NCBI GenBank assembly: GCA_964390465.1
Contig: CAYMIJ010000015.1
Location: 1-54,663 of the forward strand
Reading direction: 5' to 3'
Source: JADZAI01 sp964390465
GTDB taxonomy: Bacteria; Pseudomonadota; Alphaproteobacteria; Micropepsales; Micropepsaceae
Length of the DNA stretch: 54,663 bases
Position 1 is the first letter of the stretch. Each line of letters starts with the position of its first letter. Of this stretch, positions 9,106 through 18,115 are shown piece after piece. The notes beneath the pieces are model-generated. The model made no database searches. It was not told where the DNA came from and was given only the letters and a program-made list of their open reading frames with translations. A program made the translations under genes and the position numbers.

Positions 9106-9136
9106 GGCCGTCAGGCGCATCCTGACGGCCTTAAGG
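9106..9136 (+). terminator. Hairpin after the MFS pair, probable terminator
   Basis: GGCCGTCAGG (9106-9115), a 5-nt loop and CCTGACGGCC (9121-9130) form a perfect 10-bp stem directly after the stop codon of the second MFS gene. A run of six T appears only at 9147-9152, inside the end of the convergent acyl-CoA dehydrogenase gene, so it is not a textbook intrinsic terminator. It probably separates the two convergent transcripts. Confidence 0.6.
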
Positions 9137-9139
9137 CTA

Positions 9140-10414
9140 TTACGCCTTTTTTGGGTGGTTCGACCCAAGGAAGCCGAACAGATGCCCGGCCACGTTCCGC
9201 ATCTGGATCTGCTCCGATCCTTCGGTGATGCGATAACGGCGGTGATGGCGATAGATGTGCTCAAACGGCTTGTGGCGTGAATAGCCCATGCCGCCATGCA
9301 CCTGCATCGCCCAGTCTGCCGCCTCACAGCAGAAACGGTTCGCCCAGTAATTGCACATCGACACCTTGTCAGACAGCTGGACCTGAATCTCCGGCCCCGT
9401 CATCTGGTCCATTTCCCAGGCCGTCTTCTGGATCAGCAGGCGCAGCATCTCGGCCTGCGTCATCAGTTCCACGGTTGGAAACTGGATCGCCTGATTGGTT
9501 GAAAGCTTCTTGCCGAACGGCGCGCGGGTATTGGCGTAATCGACGCTTTCATTCAGGCAGTAAACGCCAGCGCCCAGCGATGACGCCGCCTGACGGATGC
9601 GGTTCTCGTGCACGAAATGGCGGGCCAGCCGCAGGCCGTCATCGGGCGGGCCGAACAGCGCATTGGCCGGCACGCGCACATTGTTGAACGTCACATGGGC
9701 GTGGTCGGTCGGCATGTTGAAGGTCCAGTAATAGAACTCGACCTTCACGCCCGGCGCATCCATCGGCACCAGCAGGCACGAGATGCCTTTCGCATCGCCT
9801 GACTTGCCCGATGTGCGGCAGAACACCATGTCGTGGCTGGCGACATGCACGCCGGTGTTCCACATCTTCGCGCCGTTGATGACCCATTCATCGCCATCGC
9901 GCACGGCGGTGGTTTCCATCCATGTCGCATCTGATCCGTGATTGGGCTCGGTCAGGCCGAAGGCAGCGCGATGTGTGCCGGCCAGCATGCCCTTGATCCA
10001 TTCCTCGCGCTGGTCCGGCGTGCCGAAATCGCGGAACATCAAGATCTGTGGGAAGTTGCCGACGATCGAGCTTTCGTTCTGCAGGTCATTGTGCAGGCCA
10101 AGCCCCTTGGCCGCGAGATGTTCGCGGATGATCGCCATGGCAAGGTTACCGATATCCTGCCCGCCATACTCTTTCGGCAGCGCAAGGCGCAGGAAGCCTG
10201 CCTTGTCGGCGCGGCGGCGCATCTCGCGCAGCAGGTTTTCCCATTCATGACGCGGCTTGCCGTCATTGTCCCAGTCGGTGCGGGCATGTTCGCGGCGATG
10301 ATCGAAGAAGCGCTCGTTATCGTTCTCGCCCTGAAGCGGTTTGATCTCCGCCTCGATGAATGCGTCCATGCGGACGAGCAGGTCTTTGATGTGTGCGGGA
10401 ATTGAAAAGTCCAT
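9140..10414 (-). CDS. Acyl-CoA dehydrogenase
   Basis: 424-residue FAD flavoprotein that introduces the alpha-beta double bond into acyl-CoA thioesters. A-A-F-G-L-T-E-P-N-H-G-S-D is the FAD/substrate-binding motif at the start of the central beta domain. The C-terminal helical domain has MQVHGGMGYSRHKPFEHIYR and then Y-R-I-T-E-G-S-E-Q-I, in which the Glu is at the usual catalytic-base position. The N-terminal region, with a charged insert (R-R-E-H-A-R-T-D-W-D-N-D-G-K-P), resembles the ACAD10/11-like branch more than short-chain dehydrogenases. Substrate is not determinable here. It is convergent with the MFS pair and starts 67 bp from the end of the glycosyltransferase-like gene, which is transcribed in the same direction. 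Confidence 0.93.
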   Translation of the reverse strand: MDFSIPAHIKDLLVRMDAFIEAEIKPLQGENDNERFFDHRREHARTDWDNDGKPRHEWENLLREMRRRADKAGFLRLALPKEYGGQDIGNLAMAIIREHLAAKGLGLHNDLQNESSIVGNFPQILMFRDFGTPDQREEWIKGMLAGTHRAAFGLTEPNHGSDATWMETTAVRDGDEWVINGAKMWNTGVHVASHDMVFCRTSGKSGDAKGISCLLVPMDAPGVKVEFYYWTFNMPTDHAHVTFNNVRVPANALFGPPDDGLRLARHFVHENRIRQAASSLGAGVYCLNESVDYANTRAPFGKKLSTNQAIQFPTVELMTQAEMLRLLIQKTAWEMDQMTGPEIQVQLSDKVSMCNYWANRFCCEAADWAMQVHGGMGYSRHKPFEHIYRHHRRYRITEGSEQIQMRNVAGHLFGFLGSNHPKKA

Positions 10415-10481
10415 GGCGGGGCCGTGTGGTGAAATTGCTGATGGCCACAGCTAAGCACCACATCGCCTGATGCGCCAGCTT

Positions 10482-12767
10482 CTATCCGAGACGACGCACC
10501 CGGATTGACGTTACAGAAATGTGCGCCAGCCCGGCACTCCACACCCGCAACTCCAGCGGCTCGGATGCAAAGGCTTCGGTGACTTCAAAGGCAAGCTCAT
10601 AAGCGGGCTTCAGCTGAGCGCGGTTCACATGAAGCTGGGCAAAGAAGTGGCCGCTGGAGGCCACTTCCATGGCGATCAGCGGCTCGTGGGTTGCAGCCGC
10701 ATCCTCTACCTTCACCTCGAACACCGCCGCATAGCGCCCCGCTGTCACCGGCCAATAGGGGCCAAAGACCATATGTCCCGCAACACGCGGGCGCGACACA
10801 ACGGCCCTGCCTTCGCGTGACCCCGCATCACCCGACCGCAGAAACCGCGTCAGGTCAGCCCCGTCATCAAATCCTTCGGGCAGCGCGGGCAGAGCAGGCC
10901 GCTCGTCATTATCCCCCCCGGTAATCTCCAGACTCTGAATGACAAATCCGTTCGCGCCGAAAGCCCTGATGCGCAGCGTCCCTTCCGCCCACGGATCGTC
11001 GACGTCATCGGGCGACAGCGCGAAGGTCATCTCGCCGCCGCCAGACGCAATCGCGGCTGCAGAAAGCTTCCACACCTTGAAGGCCTTTGCCCGCCAGGTC
11101 AGTTCCAGCAGGGCGCATGTGTCATCGCTTTTACCGGCAGCACGCCCGCTCGTGCGGATGCGCAGGGTGTGGCGACCAGCGCCCAGCCTGAGCCCAGCGC
11201 TTTCAAAGACGGTGATGCCATCACTCGCGCCGGGCACATGAATGATGCCATCGGTCAGTGTTGCGGGCGCATGGACCAGCGCGCCGGGCATCAGATCCCG
11301 GCGCAGCGCACGGGTCGTGGCGTAGCCGTGACGCAGCCTCGTTGAAAAGGGTGTGATGGTCGCGGCCACACGGTCCGCGAAGAAATGTTCAAAACGTCCA
11401 TGCACGCTGTCGATGGCGACGAACAGACGCGGGCTCTGGCCAGCGGCGATGCGCGCCTGCTCACCGCAAATCAGGCGCACGAATGCGCTGCCCAGTCGCC
11501 GTCTGGCCTCAGGCGGCATTTCACCTGTGCCTGACCAGCCGAAATCGAACACGAACACGCCGCCGGACTGCAAAGCCTTATCGGCCATGCTGGCCCAGAC
11601 ATCGGGCGGTGCATCGGCTGATGGCGCTTCAGGGGCGGATGCAAACCCCAGCCCGGCAAAGGCGGCAGCTGCGCGCGCGCGCATATCCTCTCGGAGGCCA
11701 AACCAGAAAAACCGAGTGGTGCGCGGCAGGCTCACGACCAGATCGGCCAGATAGGGCATCACATGGGCGGCATGGGTTTCAACCCGGCCATAGGTCTCGT
11801 GCGTGTAGAATGATTGATACGGCGCTGTTGCTGGCGGCCCGGACGCAGCCTTTATCGCGTTTTCAAAAACCGGCAGACGTTTGCCGCGCAGGCTGATTTC
11901 TTCGAGGGTCTCTCCCGCCAGCCCCCAATCCGCGCCATAGCCGCATGCGTCAGGTGTTTGCACGTTCCATACATACCGATACTGGTCGTTCTGCACCTGG
12001 TCCGGTTTGTGGGCCGCCGTCACTTCGCGGGTGTGGTCGCAGTGATAGGCAAACACATCTTCGTGCAGCGGCGTGATGTGGCCGAACAGAAGCTGCATGC
12101 GGCGCGCGATGTTTGCATCAACATGCCAGCCCATCACCATTGTTTCGTCGAACCCGCCAATCTGCTTCAGCGCCTGCGTGGGCATCAGCTGAAAATCGCC
12201 CGGCCCATCAAACAGGATATGCGGTGCGCCATAGACGATTTCATCGAGATGCAGCGCCCGGCCCAACCGCGCGAGTTCCGCGATGGCCGTATCAGGATCG
12301 GCCCGGTCGAAATCCTCCCACACGCTTTCGGGCACTTCGATGCGCGGTGTCTGATAGAACCCATCGCTCAGTCCTGCGACGAGCGCCTCCAGCGAACGGG
12401 TGCCACGCATCACGGGAATGATGTCGGTATTGGTGGACAGCACCCAGCGGTTGGCGGTGTTGACACGCCGCAGCGCGACATTGCGGGCCAGCGGCTCGAT
12501 CACCTGCAACGGGCTTTGCCCCTTGCGCGCCTGATGCACCGATGGCCGCACCCGCAGGATGCGCAGATGGTTTTTGGTATGGGCGGTCAGTGTATCGCGG
12601 ATGGCTTCTGGAAATGTCGGCAGCGTGTCGGGCGTTGCGTAGTCAACGAAAATGATCTCGCTGGTGCCGCTCAGATGCGCCGCGATGGCGTTCAGGCTCA
12701 GCGCCGCCCGCTTGTGCAGATTGTAGCCATACTGGTCGTTGCGGCCATAGACGATGACGGACAGCAT
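10482..12767 (-). CDS. Large glycosyltransferase-like protein (GT-A N-terminus, unknown C-terminus)
   Basis: 761 residues with no signal peptide. The first part, MLSVIVYGRNDQYGYNLHKR, then a long region with N-T-A-N-R-W-V-L-S-T-N-T-D-I-I-P (a DxD-like acidic site) and I-G-G-F-D-E-T-M-V-M-G-W-H-V-D-A-N, has the look of a family-2-type glycosyltransferase domain (about residues 1-270). The middle (about 320-470) contains FFWFGLRED and V-F-V-F-D-F-G-W-S-G-T-G and is unassigned. The C-terminal third looks like beta-rich, carbohydrate-binding-type sequence by composition only. It is the last gene of a leftward cassette with KpsT- and KpsE-like genes and an S8 autotransporter, 9 bp after the KpsT-like stop, which supports a role in making or modifying a surface polysaccharide. 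Domain borders are estimates. Confidence 0.72.
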   Translation of the reverse strand: MLSVIVYGRNDQYGYNLHKRAALSLNAIAAHLSGTSEIIFVDYATPDTLPTFPEAIRDTLTAHTKNHLRILRVRPSVHQARKGQSPLQVIEPLARNVALRRVNTANRWVLSTNTDIIPVMRGTRSLEALVAGLSDGFYQTPRIEVPESVWEDFDRADPDTAIAELARLGRALHLDEIVYGAPHILFDGPGDFQLMPTQALKQIGGFDETMVMGWHVDANIARRMQLLFGHITPLHEDVFAYHCDHTREVTAAHKPDQVQNDQYRYVWNVQTPDACGYGADWGLAGETLEEISLRGKRLPVFENAIKAASGPPATAPYQSFYTHETYGRVETHAAHVMPYLADLVVSLPRTTRFFWFGLREDMRARAAAAFAGLGFASAPEAPSADAPPDVWASMADKALQSGGVFVFDFGWSGTGEMPPEARRRLGSAFVRLICGEQARIAAGQSPRLFVAIDSVHGRFEHFFADRVAATITPFSTRLRHGYATTRALRRDLMPGALVHAPATLTDGIIHVPGASDGITVFESAGLRLGAGRHTLRIRTSGRAAGKSDDTCALLELTWRAKAFKVWKLSAAAIASGGGEMTFALSPDDVDDPWAEGTLRIRAFGANGFVIQSLEITGGDNDERPALPALPEGFDDGADLTRFLRSGDAGSREGRAVVSRPRVAGHMVFGPYWPVTAGRYAAVFEVKVEDAAATHEPLIAMEVASSGHFFAQLHVNRAQLKPAYELAFEVTEAFASEPLELRVWSAGLAHISVTSIRVRRLG

Positions 12768-12776
12768 TTCCGCACC

Positions 12777-13499
12777 CTATAGCGTTGAATAGATTTCAGC
12801 AGCCAGTTTCACGTCGTCGAAAATACGCGCCCGGCCATTCTTGATGACCATGGCGCGCGAACAGTTCTGCGCCACGAAATCTGGCGCATGGATCGCGACG
12901 ATCATGGTGTGGTGTTTGCGCCGTTCAAACATCTCGTATTCGCATTTGCGCTGGAAGCGTCGGTCACCCACCGCCAGCACCTCATCAATCAGCAGGCATT
13001 CGAAGTCGATGGTCAGCGACAGCGCAAAGGCAAGGCGTGCGCGCATGCCGTTCGAATAATATTGCAGCGGCATATAGATGTCGCGGCCCAGCTCGGCGAA
13101 ATCGGTAACCTGATCCAGCGTTTCGCGGAACGGCACGCGGTAGATTTCAGAAATGAACCGCACATTGTCATAGCCAGTCAGGTTCGGCTCGAAGCCGCCC
13201 TGCAGGGCCAGCGGCCATGATGTCTTCATGCCGACATACATGCTGCCAGATGTCGGGATTATCGCGCCGGCAATGATTTTGATCAGCGTCGATTTGCCGG
13301 CACCATTGCGCCCCATGATGGCGAATTTCTCGCCCGGCTCGATACGAAAAGAAATGTCGTCCAGCACGCGCTTGCGGCCATGCTCGCCCCTGTATTCGTG
13401 GACCAGTCCGATGGCCTCGATGGCGTGGCCGCGTGTGCCAAGGCGCGATGCTGCGCTGTGTGACGGCATTGTGTGCTGCTCAGCCGCCGCCGCGTTCAC
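12777..13499 (-). CDS. kpsT: KpsT/Wzt-type ABC transporter ATPase for polysaccharide export
   Basis: 240 residues, the usual KpsT size. Energises export of capsular polysaccharide or O-antigen through a separate KpsM/Wzm permease. Walker A is G-R-N-G-A-G-K-S-T; the signature loop is the polysaccharide-exporter form Y-Y-S-N-G-M-R-A-R-L-A-F in place of LSGGQ; Walker B is CLLIDEVLAVGDRRF, also typical of KpsT; the H-loop is in IVAIHAPDF. The GTG start at 13499 overlaps the stop of the KpsE-like gene (GTGA), showing translational coupling. No KpsM-like permease gene is present in the window, which is odd because kpsM and kpsT are normally adjacent. There is no Wzt-style C-terminal carbohydrate-binding domain. 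Confidence 0.92.
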   Translation of the reverse strand: MNAAAAEQHTMPSHSAASRLGTRGHAIEAIGLVHEYRGEHGRKRVLDDISFRIEPGEKFAIMGRNGAGKSTLIKIIAGAIIPTSGSMYVGMKTSWPLALQGGFEPNLTGYDNVRFISEIYRVPFRETLDQVTDFAELGRDIYMPLQYYSNGMRARLAFALSLTIDFECLLIDEVLAVGDRRFQRKCEYEMFERRKHHTMIVAIHAPDFVAQNCSRAMVIKNGRARIFDDVKLAAEIYSTL

Positions 13500-14719
13500 C
13501 GATGCACATCCCAGGTTTCGCTGGCATGTATTTCGGCTTCCTCAATCGCCATGCGGATCACATAGACGAGGAAGGCTGCGCCAGTCAGAAGCAGAGCCAG
13601 CCATAACAGCCGCGAAGGATAAACGGGTCTGTCAGGGGTCTGCGGTTCAACGATGCGCTCCAGATAAAGATCCTGCCGCGCAGAGCTGCGCCGCGCATCT
13701 TCCAGCGCGATCACGGCGGCGGCAAACAGTTTGCGCGCGAACAGCAATTCGATACTCAGCCGCTCGAATTCAGCGATGCGCGGGGCCAGCGAGCTGTCGC
13801 CGCCTGCCAGCCGTTTGCGCTCCTCGGCAATCTGGGCGTCCAGTGCGGCGATACGGTCTTTCAGTGTCTGCACGGCGGGGCTGGATGTCTGGCTGTTCTG
13901 CAGCGCGGTCAGCTGTGCCTCGGCTTCCGCCCGTTCGACGGCCAGTTGCCCGATGACCATGGATGCGGTCTTCACGGCAATCGCCGGATCGACCATTTCT
14001 TCGCGCTTGCGGAACGCGGTCAGCCTGTCCTGTGCTGCGATCACCTCTGCCTGTGCGCGCTCTGTTTCGGTCAGGGCGGTGGTGATGGCGTCTTCGCGTG
14101 ATCGCCTGGACAGGCTGTTCACCTGTGATTCCGCGTCGTCCAGCAGGGCCCGTGCGATGGCATAGGCATCAGCGCCCCGAAAGGCCTGCACCTTAAGCGT
14201 GCCGATACCGCTGGACGTATCAAACGTGAAGTTCACCAGATCACGATAGCGTTGATAGCGCGCGACCGCCGAACTGCCAGAGAACAATCCGGGGAAGCTC
14301 CAGAACATGTCAGCTTCAGGCCGCGCCATCACCCCGGTGAGATCGGCGCTTTGCAGCAGGCGCGCCATGGCGTTTTCCGAGGTGAGATAGGCACCGACCA
14401 GATGCGTATCCTCAGCCGATGGACCGCCGCCGAGATTGACGGGCAGCATACTGCTCATATCCGGTAGGGTCATGGCGCTGGCGGGCTTTCTGACGACAAA
14501 CCGTGCTTCCGCCTCATAACGGTCGCCTGCCAGCAGAACGAGATACATCGCCACGGCCAGGAACGGCACAAGCACCAGAAGGAGTGCGATGCGGGTTGGC
14601 TTGCGCAATCCCATCAGCAGCGCCTCGGCACGGTTCAGGTCAGCGGGCCATGCGCGCGCGCCCTTCTGGGCAGCATGCAAAGTCACACGCGGAACGGCAA
14701 TCAGCGGGTCGTTAAACAT
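13496..14719 (-). CDS. kpsE: KpsE/Wzz-like polysaccharide export (co-polymerase) membrane protein
   Basis: 407 residues from the ATG at 14719 (M-F-N-D-P-L-I-A-V-P-R-V); a longer in-frame extension would run into the neighbouring gene. One helix near the N-terminus (IALLLVLVPFLAVAMYLVLL), a large periplasmic part rich in coiled coil with many Ala/Glu/Arg heptads, and a second helix near the C-terminus (ALLLTGAAFLVYVIRMAI) give the KpsE/Wzc-type PCP-3 topology. Y-E-A-E-A-R-F-V-V-R-K-P-A-S right after helix 1 is the conserved Wzz-family start. In capsule systems KpsE links the inner-membrane exporter to the outer-membrane channel. The gene lies between the S8 autotransporter (26 bp upstream) and the KpsT-like ATPase (overlapping). 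Confidence 0.88.
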   Translation of the reverse strand: MFNDPLIAVPRVTLHAAQKGARAWPADLNRAEALLMGLRKPTRIALLLVLVPFLAVAMYLVLLAGDRYEAEARFVVRKPASAMTLPDMSSMLPVNLGGGPSAEDTHLVGAYLTSENAMARLLQSADLTGVMARPEADMFWSFPGLFSGSSAVARYQRYRDLVNFTFDTSSGIGTLKVQAFRGADAYAIARALLDDAESQVNSLSRRSREDAITTALTETERAQAEVIAAQDRLTAFRKREEMVDPAIAVKTASMVIGQLAVERAEAEAQLTALQNSQTSSPAVQTLKDRIAALDAQIAEERKRLAGGDSSLAPRIAEFERLSIELLFARKLFAAAVIALEDARRSSARQDLYLERIVEPQTPDRPVYPSRLLWLALLLTGAAFLVYVIRMAIEEAEIHASETWDVHR

Positions 14720-14745
14720 GATGTCGCCGCGCCGCTTTCCCCATG

Positions 14746-17700
14746 TCAGAATGCGAACCGGAATCCGGCCATGACGAGATAGCCGCTGCTTCCATAAAGC
14801 CCATGGCCGGGATTGCGCATCCACATGCCACCGGCATGGAACGAGAAGCGCTCGTCCAGTGTTGCACTGTATTCGGCGTAGACATCCATCTCGCGTTGCG
14901 CCGGTGCCAGTCCAACAGGCGAGCCACCATAAATGTACTGATAGTCGCCGGGCGCGCGCACCAGAACCGATGAAGGCAGCGCAAGAACAGCCTGACCACC
15001 GGCCACAGCCAGCGGCTGGCTGATGCCCAATGTCAGGCGGCTGTCTTTCAGGGCGATGTCGTCGAAGCTCACATTCACGGCCCAGGCATCAGAACGCAGG
15101 CCACTGAACCGGCCGATCAATGCCGTCGCCCCCGTTTCCACATTCGTGTCGGCGAGGGTGTATGAAGCCGACAGTTCAACTTTATCAGCCAGTCGCGTGC
15201 GCAGGCTGACACGCGCGAAGCGGCTTTGGGCTGCGGTTCCAGATGAAAGGCTGCGATAGCTCGAACCCAGAAAGGCCCGCTCCTCATACACCGCGCCAAG
15301 GGTCAGGCCAAAATCGGCGAGGCCTGCCACGCTATAGGTCAGATCCGTCACCACACCATTCACCGGCGTTGCCGGGGTGAGGCGGAGATGCGGGGCGATC
15401 TCATCGCCGTTTTCAAGCGTGGTGAAAAACCCGGCCGTGGCGGTCAGACCGCCCGCGGCATAGCTGCCTGCAAACCAGGCCTGCCGGTCGCTTGCGAAAC
15501 CCAGCAACGGCATATGCATGGCGCGTGCAGCCAAAGACGCTGTCTGGAAGTGCCCCGGCGTGGCGTTGAAGCCAAGACCTTCATTCATGCTGATGCCATA
15601 GCCGAGCCGCAGCGAAAATCCGCCGCCCATCGGGGCATTCAGCGCAAAGGCGCGGCGGGTGCGTGGGGCGCGTGCGAAGGCGTCATCGTCAGAACGCTGC
15701 GCATAGCTGGCGGCGAAGCCATTGGCCCCTGTGTTCACCGTGGCGCTGCGCTGGATGGCGTCGGCGGCCAGCATGTCGCTTAGTGCGCCGGTGTCAGGCT
15801 GCGCATCGAACAGGGCCGCAGCCGGTGCCTGGAATATGCCGCTCAGCATGTCGTTGAATAGGAAGCTCGCATTCTTCAGCGCGGATGCAGGCCCGATGGC
15901 ACCGCCCAGAGTAATCTGACCCGTCAGATCATCCAGAGCGAGGCGGGCATTTGCTGCCGTCGTGACGGTGGTCGAGCCAACCGGCCGCAGCGCATTCTGC
16001 ATGTTTGGAAAGCCGTGGCCCCAGATATCCGACACCTGATGGGTCACGGTACCAAGAGCATTCGTATAGGATGCAGTGGTGATGACCGACACGGTGCGGT
16101 TGTTCACGAAGAACGTATTGTCGGCCGTGTAGAGCAGGCGCGCGGCGAGATCGGCGGCGCTGGCACCGGGGAAGGCTTCGCGCAGCAGCGCGATCATGCC
16201 GGCGACTTCCGGTGTGGCCATTGAGGTGCCGGTCTTGGCATCGTAGGAGGCCGGGCCGGTATTGGACGCAGACCAAAGGCTGGTGCCATCCATCGTCAGG
16301 CAGAAATTGCGCGCCGATCCGCACTGCGCTGAATTGAGGAAGATGTTGCCTTCCTTCAATGTGCCGGTGTTGACGAAACCTGCGCCGAATACGCGCGATG
16401 ACAGTCCCATCGATGAGCCATTCACGACCGCGATCCAGCCACCTTGAAGCTGCGGGAACAGAAGTGGCATACCGGCATCCAGGTCCATGTCGTTGAGGCC
16501 CGCCGTGCCGTTGGCCGTATCGTTCGCGCCATAGTTCGAATTGGCCCAAAGGATCACGCCGCCGGCATCCTGAAAGGCCCGCATGGAGGCGACGACATTG
16601 TTCCAGCTCAGTTCGGTGCCGCCACCGCGGACATTGGCCAGAGCCTGCGCACTGCTGATTCCGGCGGCATTGCGATAGGCAATCACGTTGGCGGCGGTCA
16701 CGGCATAGAAGTCGCCGGTCTTGACCGGATGCCAGGGCGAGGTCTCATCCCCATCTGTTCCGAGCGAATAGGAGTTGCTCGAAACCATGACGCCGCGCAC
16801 GGTGAACGAGTTGAAGGTGTTGATGAACTCCTGTGTCGTGCCGGGTGCCATTTCCAGGAAGATCGAGGCGCCATAGGCGATGCCATGCATCACAAGGCCA
16901 TCGCGTTCGCCGGCCAGCAGGCCAGCGACATGCGTACCATGCGAATCATCAACGATGGCGCCGCCGTCATTCAGAACGGTCAGTTTGCCAAAGCCATCAA
17001 ACTCCTGATGACCGGGCGTGCCGTTCACAAGGTTGAAGCCCACATCCGATATGCCGACCTTTACGCCAGCGCCGCTCAGGCCATAGCCATAGGCGACATG
17101 CACTTTCGCGCGCACGTAAGGATGGATGGCGCCTGTGGCATCCGACCCGTTCCCTGCAAGGGCGGTCCGGCTCGTTGTGTTGGTTACGCCGTTGAACTCT
17201 GCGTCCGTCAGAAATGATGCCGCGCGATTGGCATCAAGAGGCCGGGTTGTGGCCGGGAACACGGCAGACCCTGGGCCTGGCGTTGGTGTGGGTGTCGGCA
17301 CTGGCGTTGGCGTGGGTGTCGGCACCGGCGTGGGCGTCGGGGCTGGCGTTGGCGTGGGCGTCGGGGCTGGTGTTGGTGTGGGCGTCGGGATTGGCGTTGG
17401 CACGGGCGTGGGTGCCGGGGTTGGCGCAGGTCCGTTTGTGTTGTTGTTACTACCCCCGCCACCGCCGCCTGCAGCAGCGGCGATGCCACCGGCCGCGGCA
17501 AGGCCGCCCAGAATGGCCATGGCATTGCCGCCTCCCCCTCCGCTCTCGGCTACAGTGCTTGTTGCAGTCTGTGCGGCCGCATCTCCAACAACCGCCATTT
17601 TTGATGGTGGCGAAAGCAGAGCCTGACGCACCGCGGCAGCATCTCCCTTGGCTGCTGACTGACCAATGCTCTGGCAATAGTCTTCAAACCCTTCGGCGCG

Positions 17701-17940
17701 TGCATTGATGGCCAGACCTTCAGCATGTGTCCGTATGATGGAGCATGCTTCAGCGGGGCCGGCCATGATCTGCTGAACCAGACCGTCAAGTGCAGCAGTC
17801 GCTGTGGCCTCCGACAAGAATAACGAGGCGGATTGCGCGCTGGCAGTGACCTGAACAGCCTGGGCGATCAACAGCGAAGCCGAGGCGGCTGAGGCCAGCA
17901 GCCGGTTCTTCATCTGTCGCTGAAAGAAAAGAACGCTCAT
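14746..17940 (-). CDS. S8 (subtilisin-type) serine protease autotransporter
   Basis: 1064 residues. Signal peptide about 1-36 ending T-A-S-A-Q; a helical N-terminal region with a conserved-looking Cys pair; a Gly-rich stretch (134-164); a Pro-Thr repeat linker (about 171-224); a peptidase S8 domain (about 280-640) with catalytic Asp299 (G-I-S-D-V-G-F), His334 (D-D-S-H-G-T-H-V-A-G) and Ser573 (G-T-S-M-A-T-P-E-V-A-G), and a likely oxyanion Asn in W-A-N-S-N-Y-G; then a C-terminal autotransporter beta-barrel (about 790-1064) ending in aromatic R-F-A-F as outer-membrane barrels do. The triad is complete, so an active secreted protease is expected. AGGAG sits just upstream of the ATG at 17940. The gene heads a leftward operon with KpsE- and KpsT-like genes, an unusual partner for polysaccharide export. 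Confidence 0.93.
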   Translation of the reverse strand: MSVLFFQRQMKNRLLASAASASLLIAQAVQVTASAQSASLFLSEATATAALDGLVQQIMAGPAEACSIIRTHAEGLAINARAEGFEDYCQSIGQSAAKGDAAAVRQALLSPPSKMAVVGDAAAQTATSTVAESGGGGGNAMAILGGLAAAGGIAAAAGGGGGGSNNNTNGPAPTPAPTPVPTPIPTPTPTPAPTPTPTPAPTPTPVPTPTPTPVPTPTPTPGPGSAVFPATTRPLDANRAASFLTDAEFNGVTNTTSRTALAGNGSDATGAIHPYVRAKVHVAYGYGLSGAGVKVGISDVGFNLVNGTPGHQEFDGFGKLTVLNDGGAIVDDSHGTHVAGLLAGERDGLVMHGIAYGASIFLEMAPGTTQEFINTFNSFTVRGVMVSSNSYSLGTDGDETSPWHPVKTGDFYAVTAANVIAYRNAAGISSAQALANVRGGGTELSWNNVVASMRAFQDAGGVILWANSNYGANDTANGTAGLNDMDLDAGMPLLFPQLQGGWIAVVNGSSMGLSSRVFGAGFVNTGTLKEGNIFLNSAQCGSARNFCLTMDGTSLWSASNTGPASYDAKTGTSMATPEVAGMIALLREAFPGASAADLAARLLYTADNTFFVNNRTVSVITTASYTNALGTVTHQVSDIWGHGFPNMQNALRPVGSTTVTTAANARLALDDLTGQITLGGAIGPASALKNASFLFNDMLSGIFQAPAAALFDAQPDTGALSDMLAADAIQRSATVNTGANGFAASYAQRSDDDAFARAPRTRRAFALNAPMGGGFSLRLGYGISMNEGLGFNATPGHFQTASLAARAMHMPLLGFASDRQAWFAGSYAAGGLTATAGFFTTLENGDEIAPHLRLTPATPVNGVVTDLTYSVAGLADFGLTLGAVYEERAFLGSSYRSLSSGTAAQSRFARVSLRTRLADKVELSASYTLADTNVETGATALIGRFSGLRSDAWAVNVSFDDIALKDSRLTLGISQPLAVAGGQAVLALPSSVLVRAPGDYQYIYGGSPVGLAPAQREMDVYAEYSATLDERFSFHAGGMWMRNPGHGLYGSSGYLVMAGFRFAF
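17265..17432 (-). repeat. In-frame Pro-Thr coding minisatellite inside the autotransporter gene
   Basis: A run of short, imperfect 6- and 18-bp tandem units (forms of GGCGTTGGCGTGGGCGTC on the + strand) encodes alternating P-T-P-A-P-T-P-V. Unit lengths are multiples of three, so copy-number change would alter linker length without breaking the frame. It joins the Gly-rich N-terminal region to the protease domain. Confidence 0.85.
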
Positions 17941-18115
17941 CGATTTCTCCTGTCAGTCCCCTGTGATGCCAAGTCTGACACTTGGCTGCACGATACGCCC
18001 AAAGCCCTGAGCAATACGAAATCAATTTCAGTGATTCAGTAATAACGTGATTTGCTGTCGTTGGCGACAGGTTAGGTCGTGTTGCGATCAGGCAAATGCG
18101 ATCATGTGGCCTGAA

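Noticed and set aside
11814..12782. 322-residue open frame on the + strand
   Set aside because: Antisense to the glycosyltransferase-like gene; no family look.
16444..17217. 257-residue open frame on the + strand
   Set aside because: Antisense to the autotransporter protease, which has complete domain evidence.
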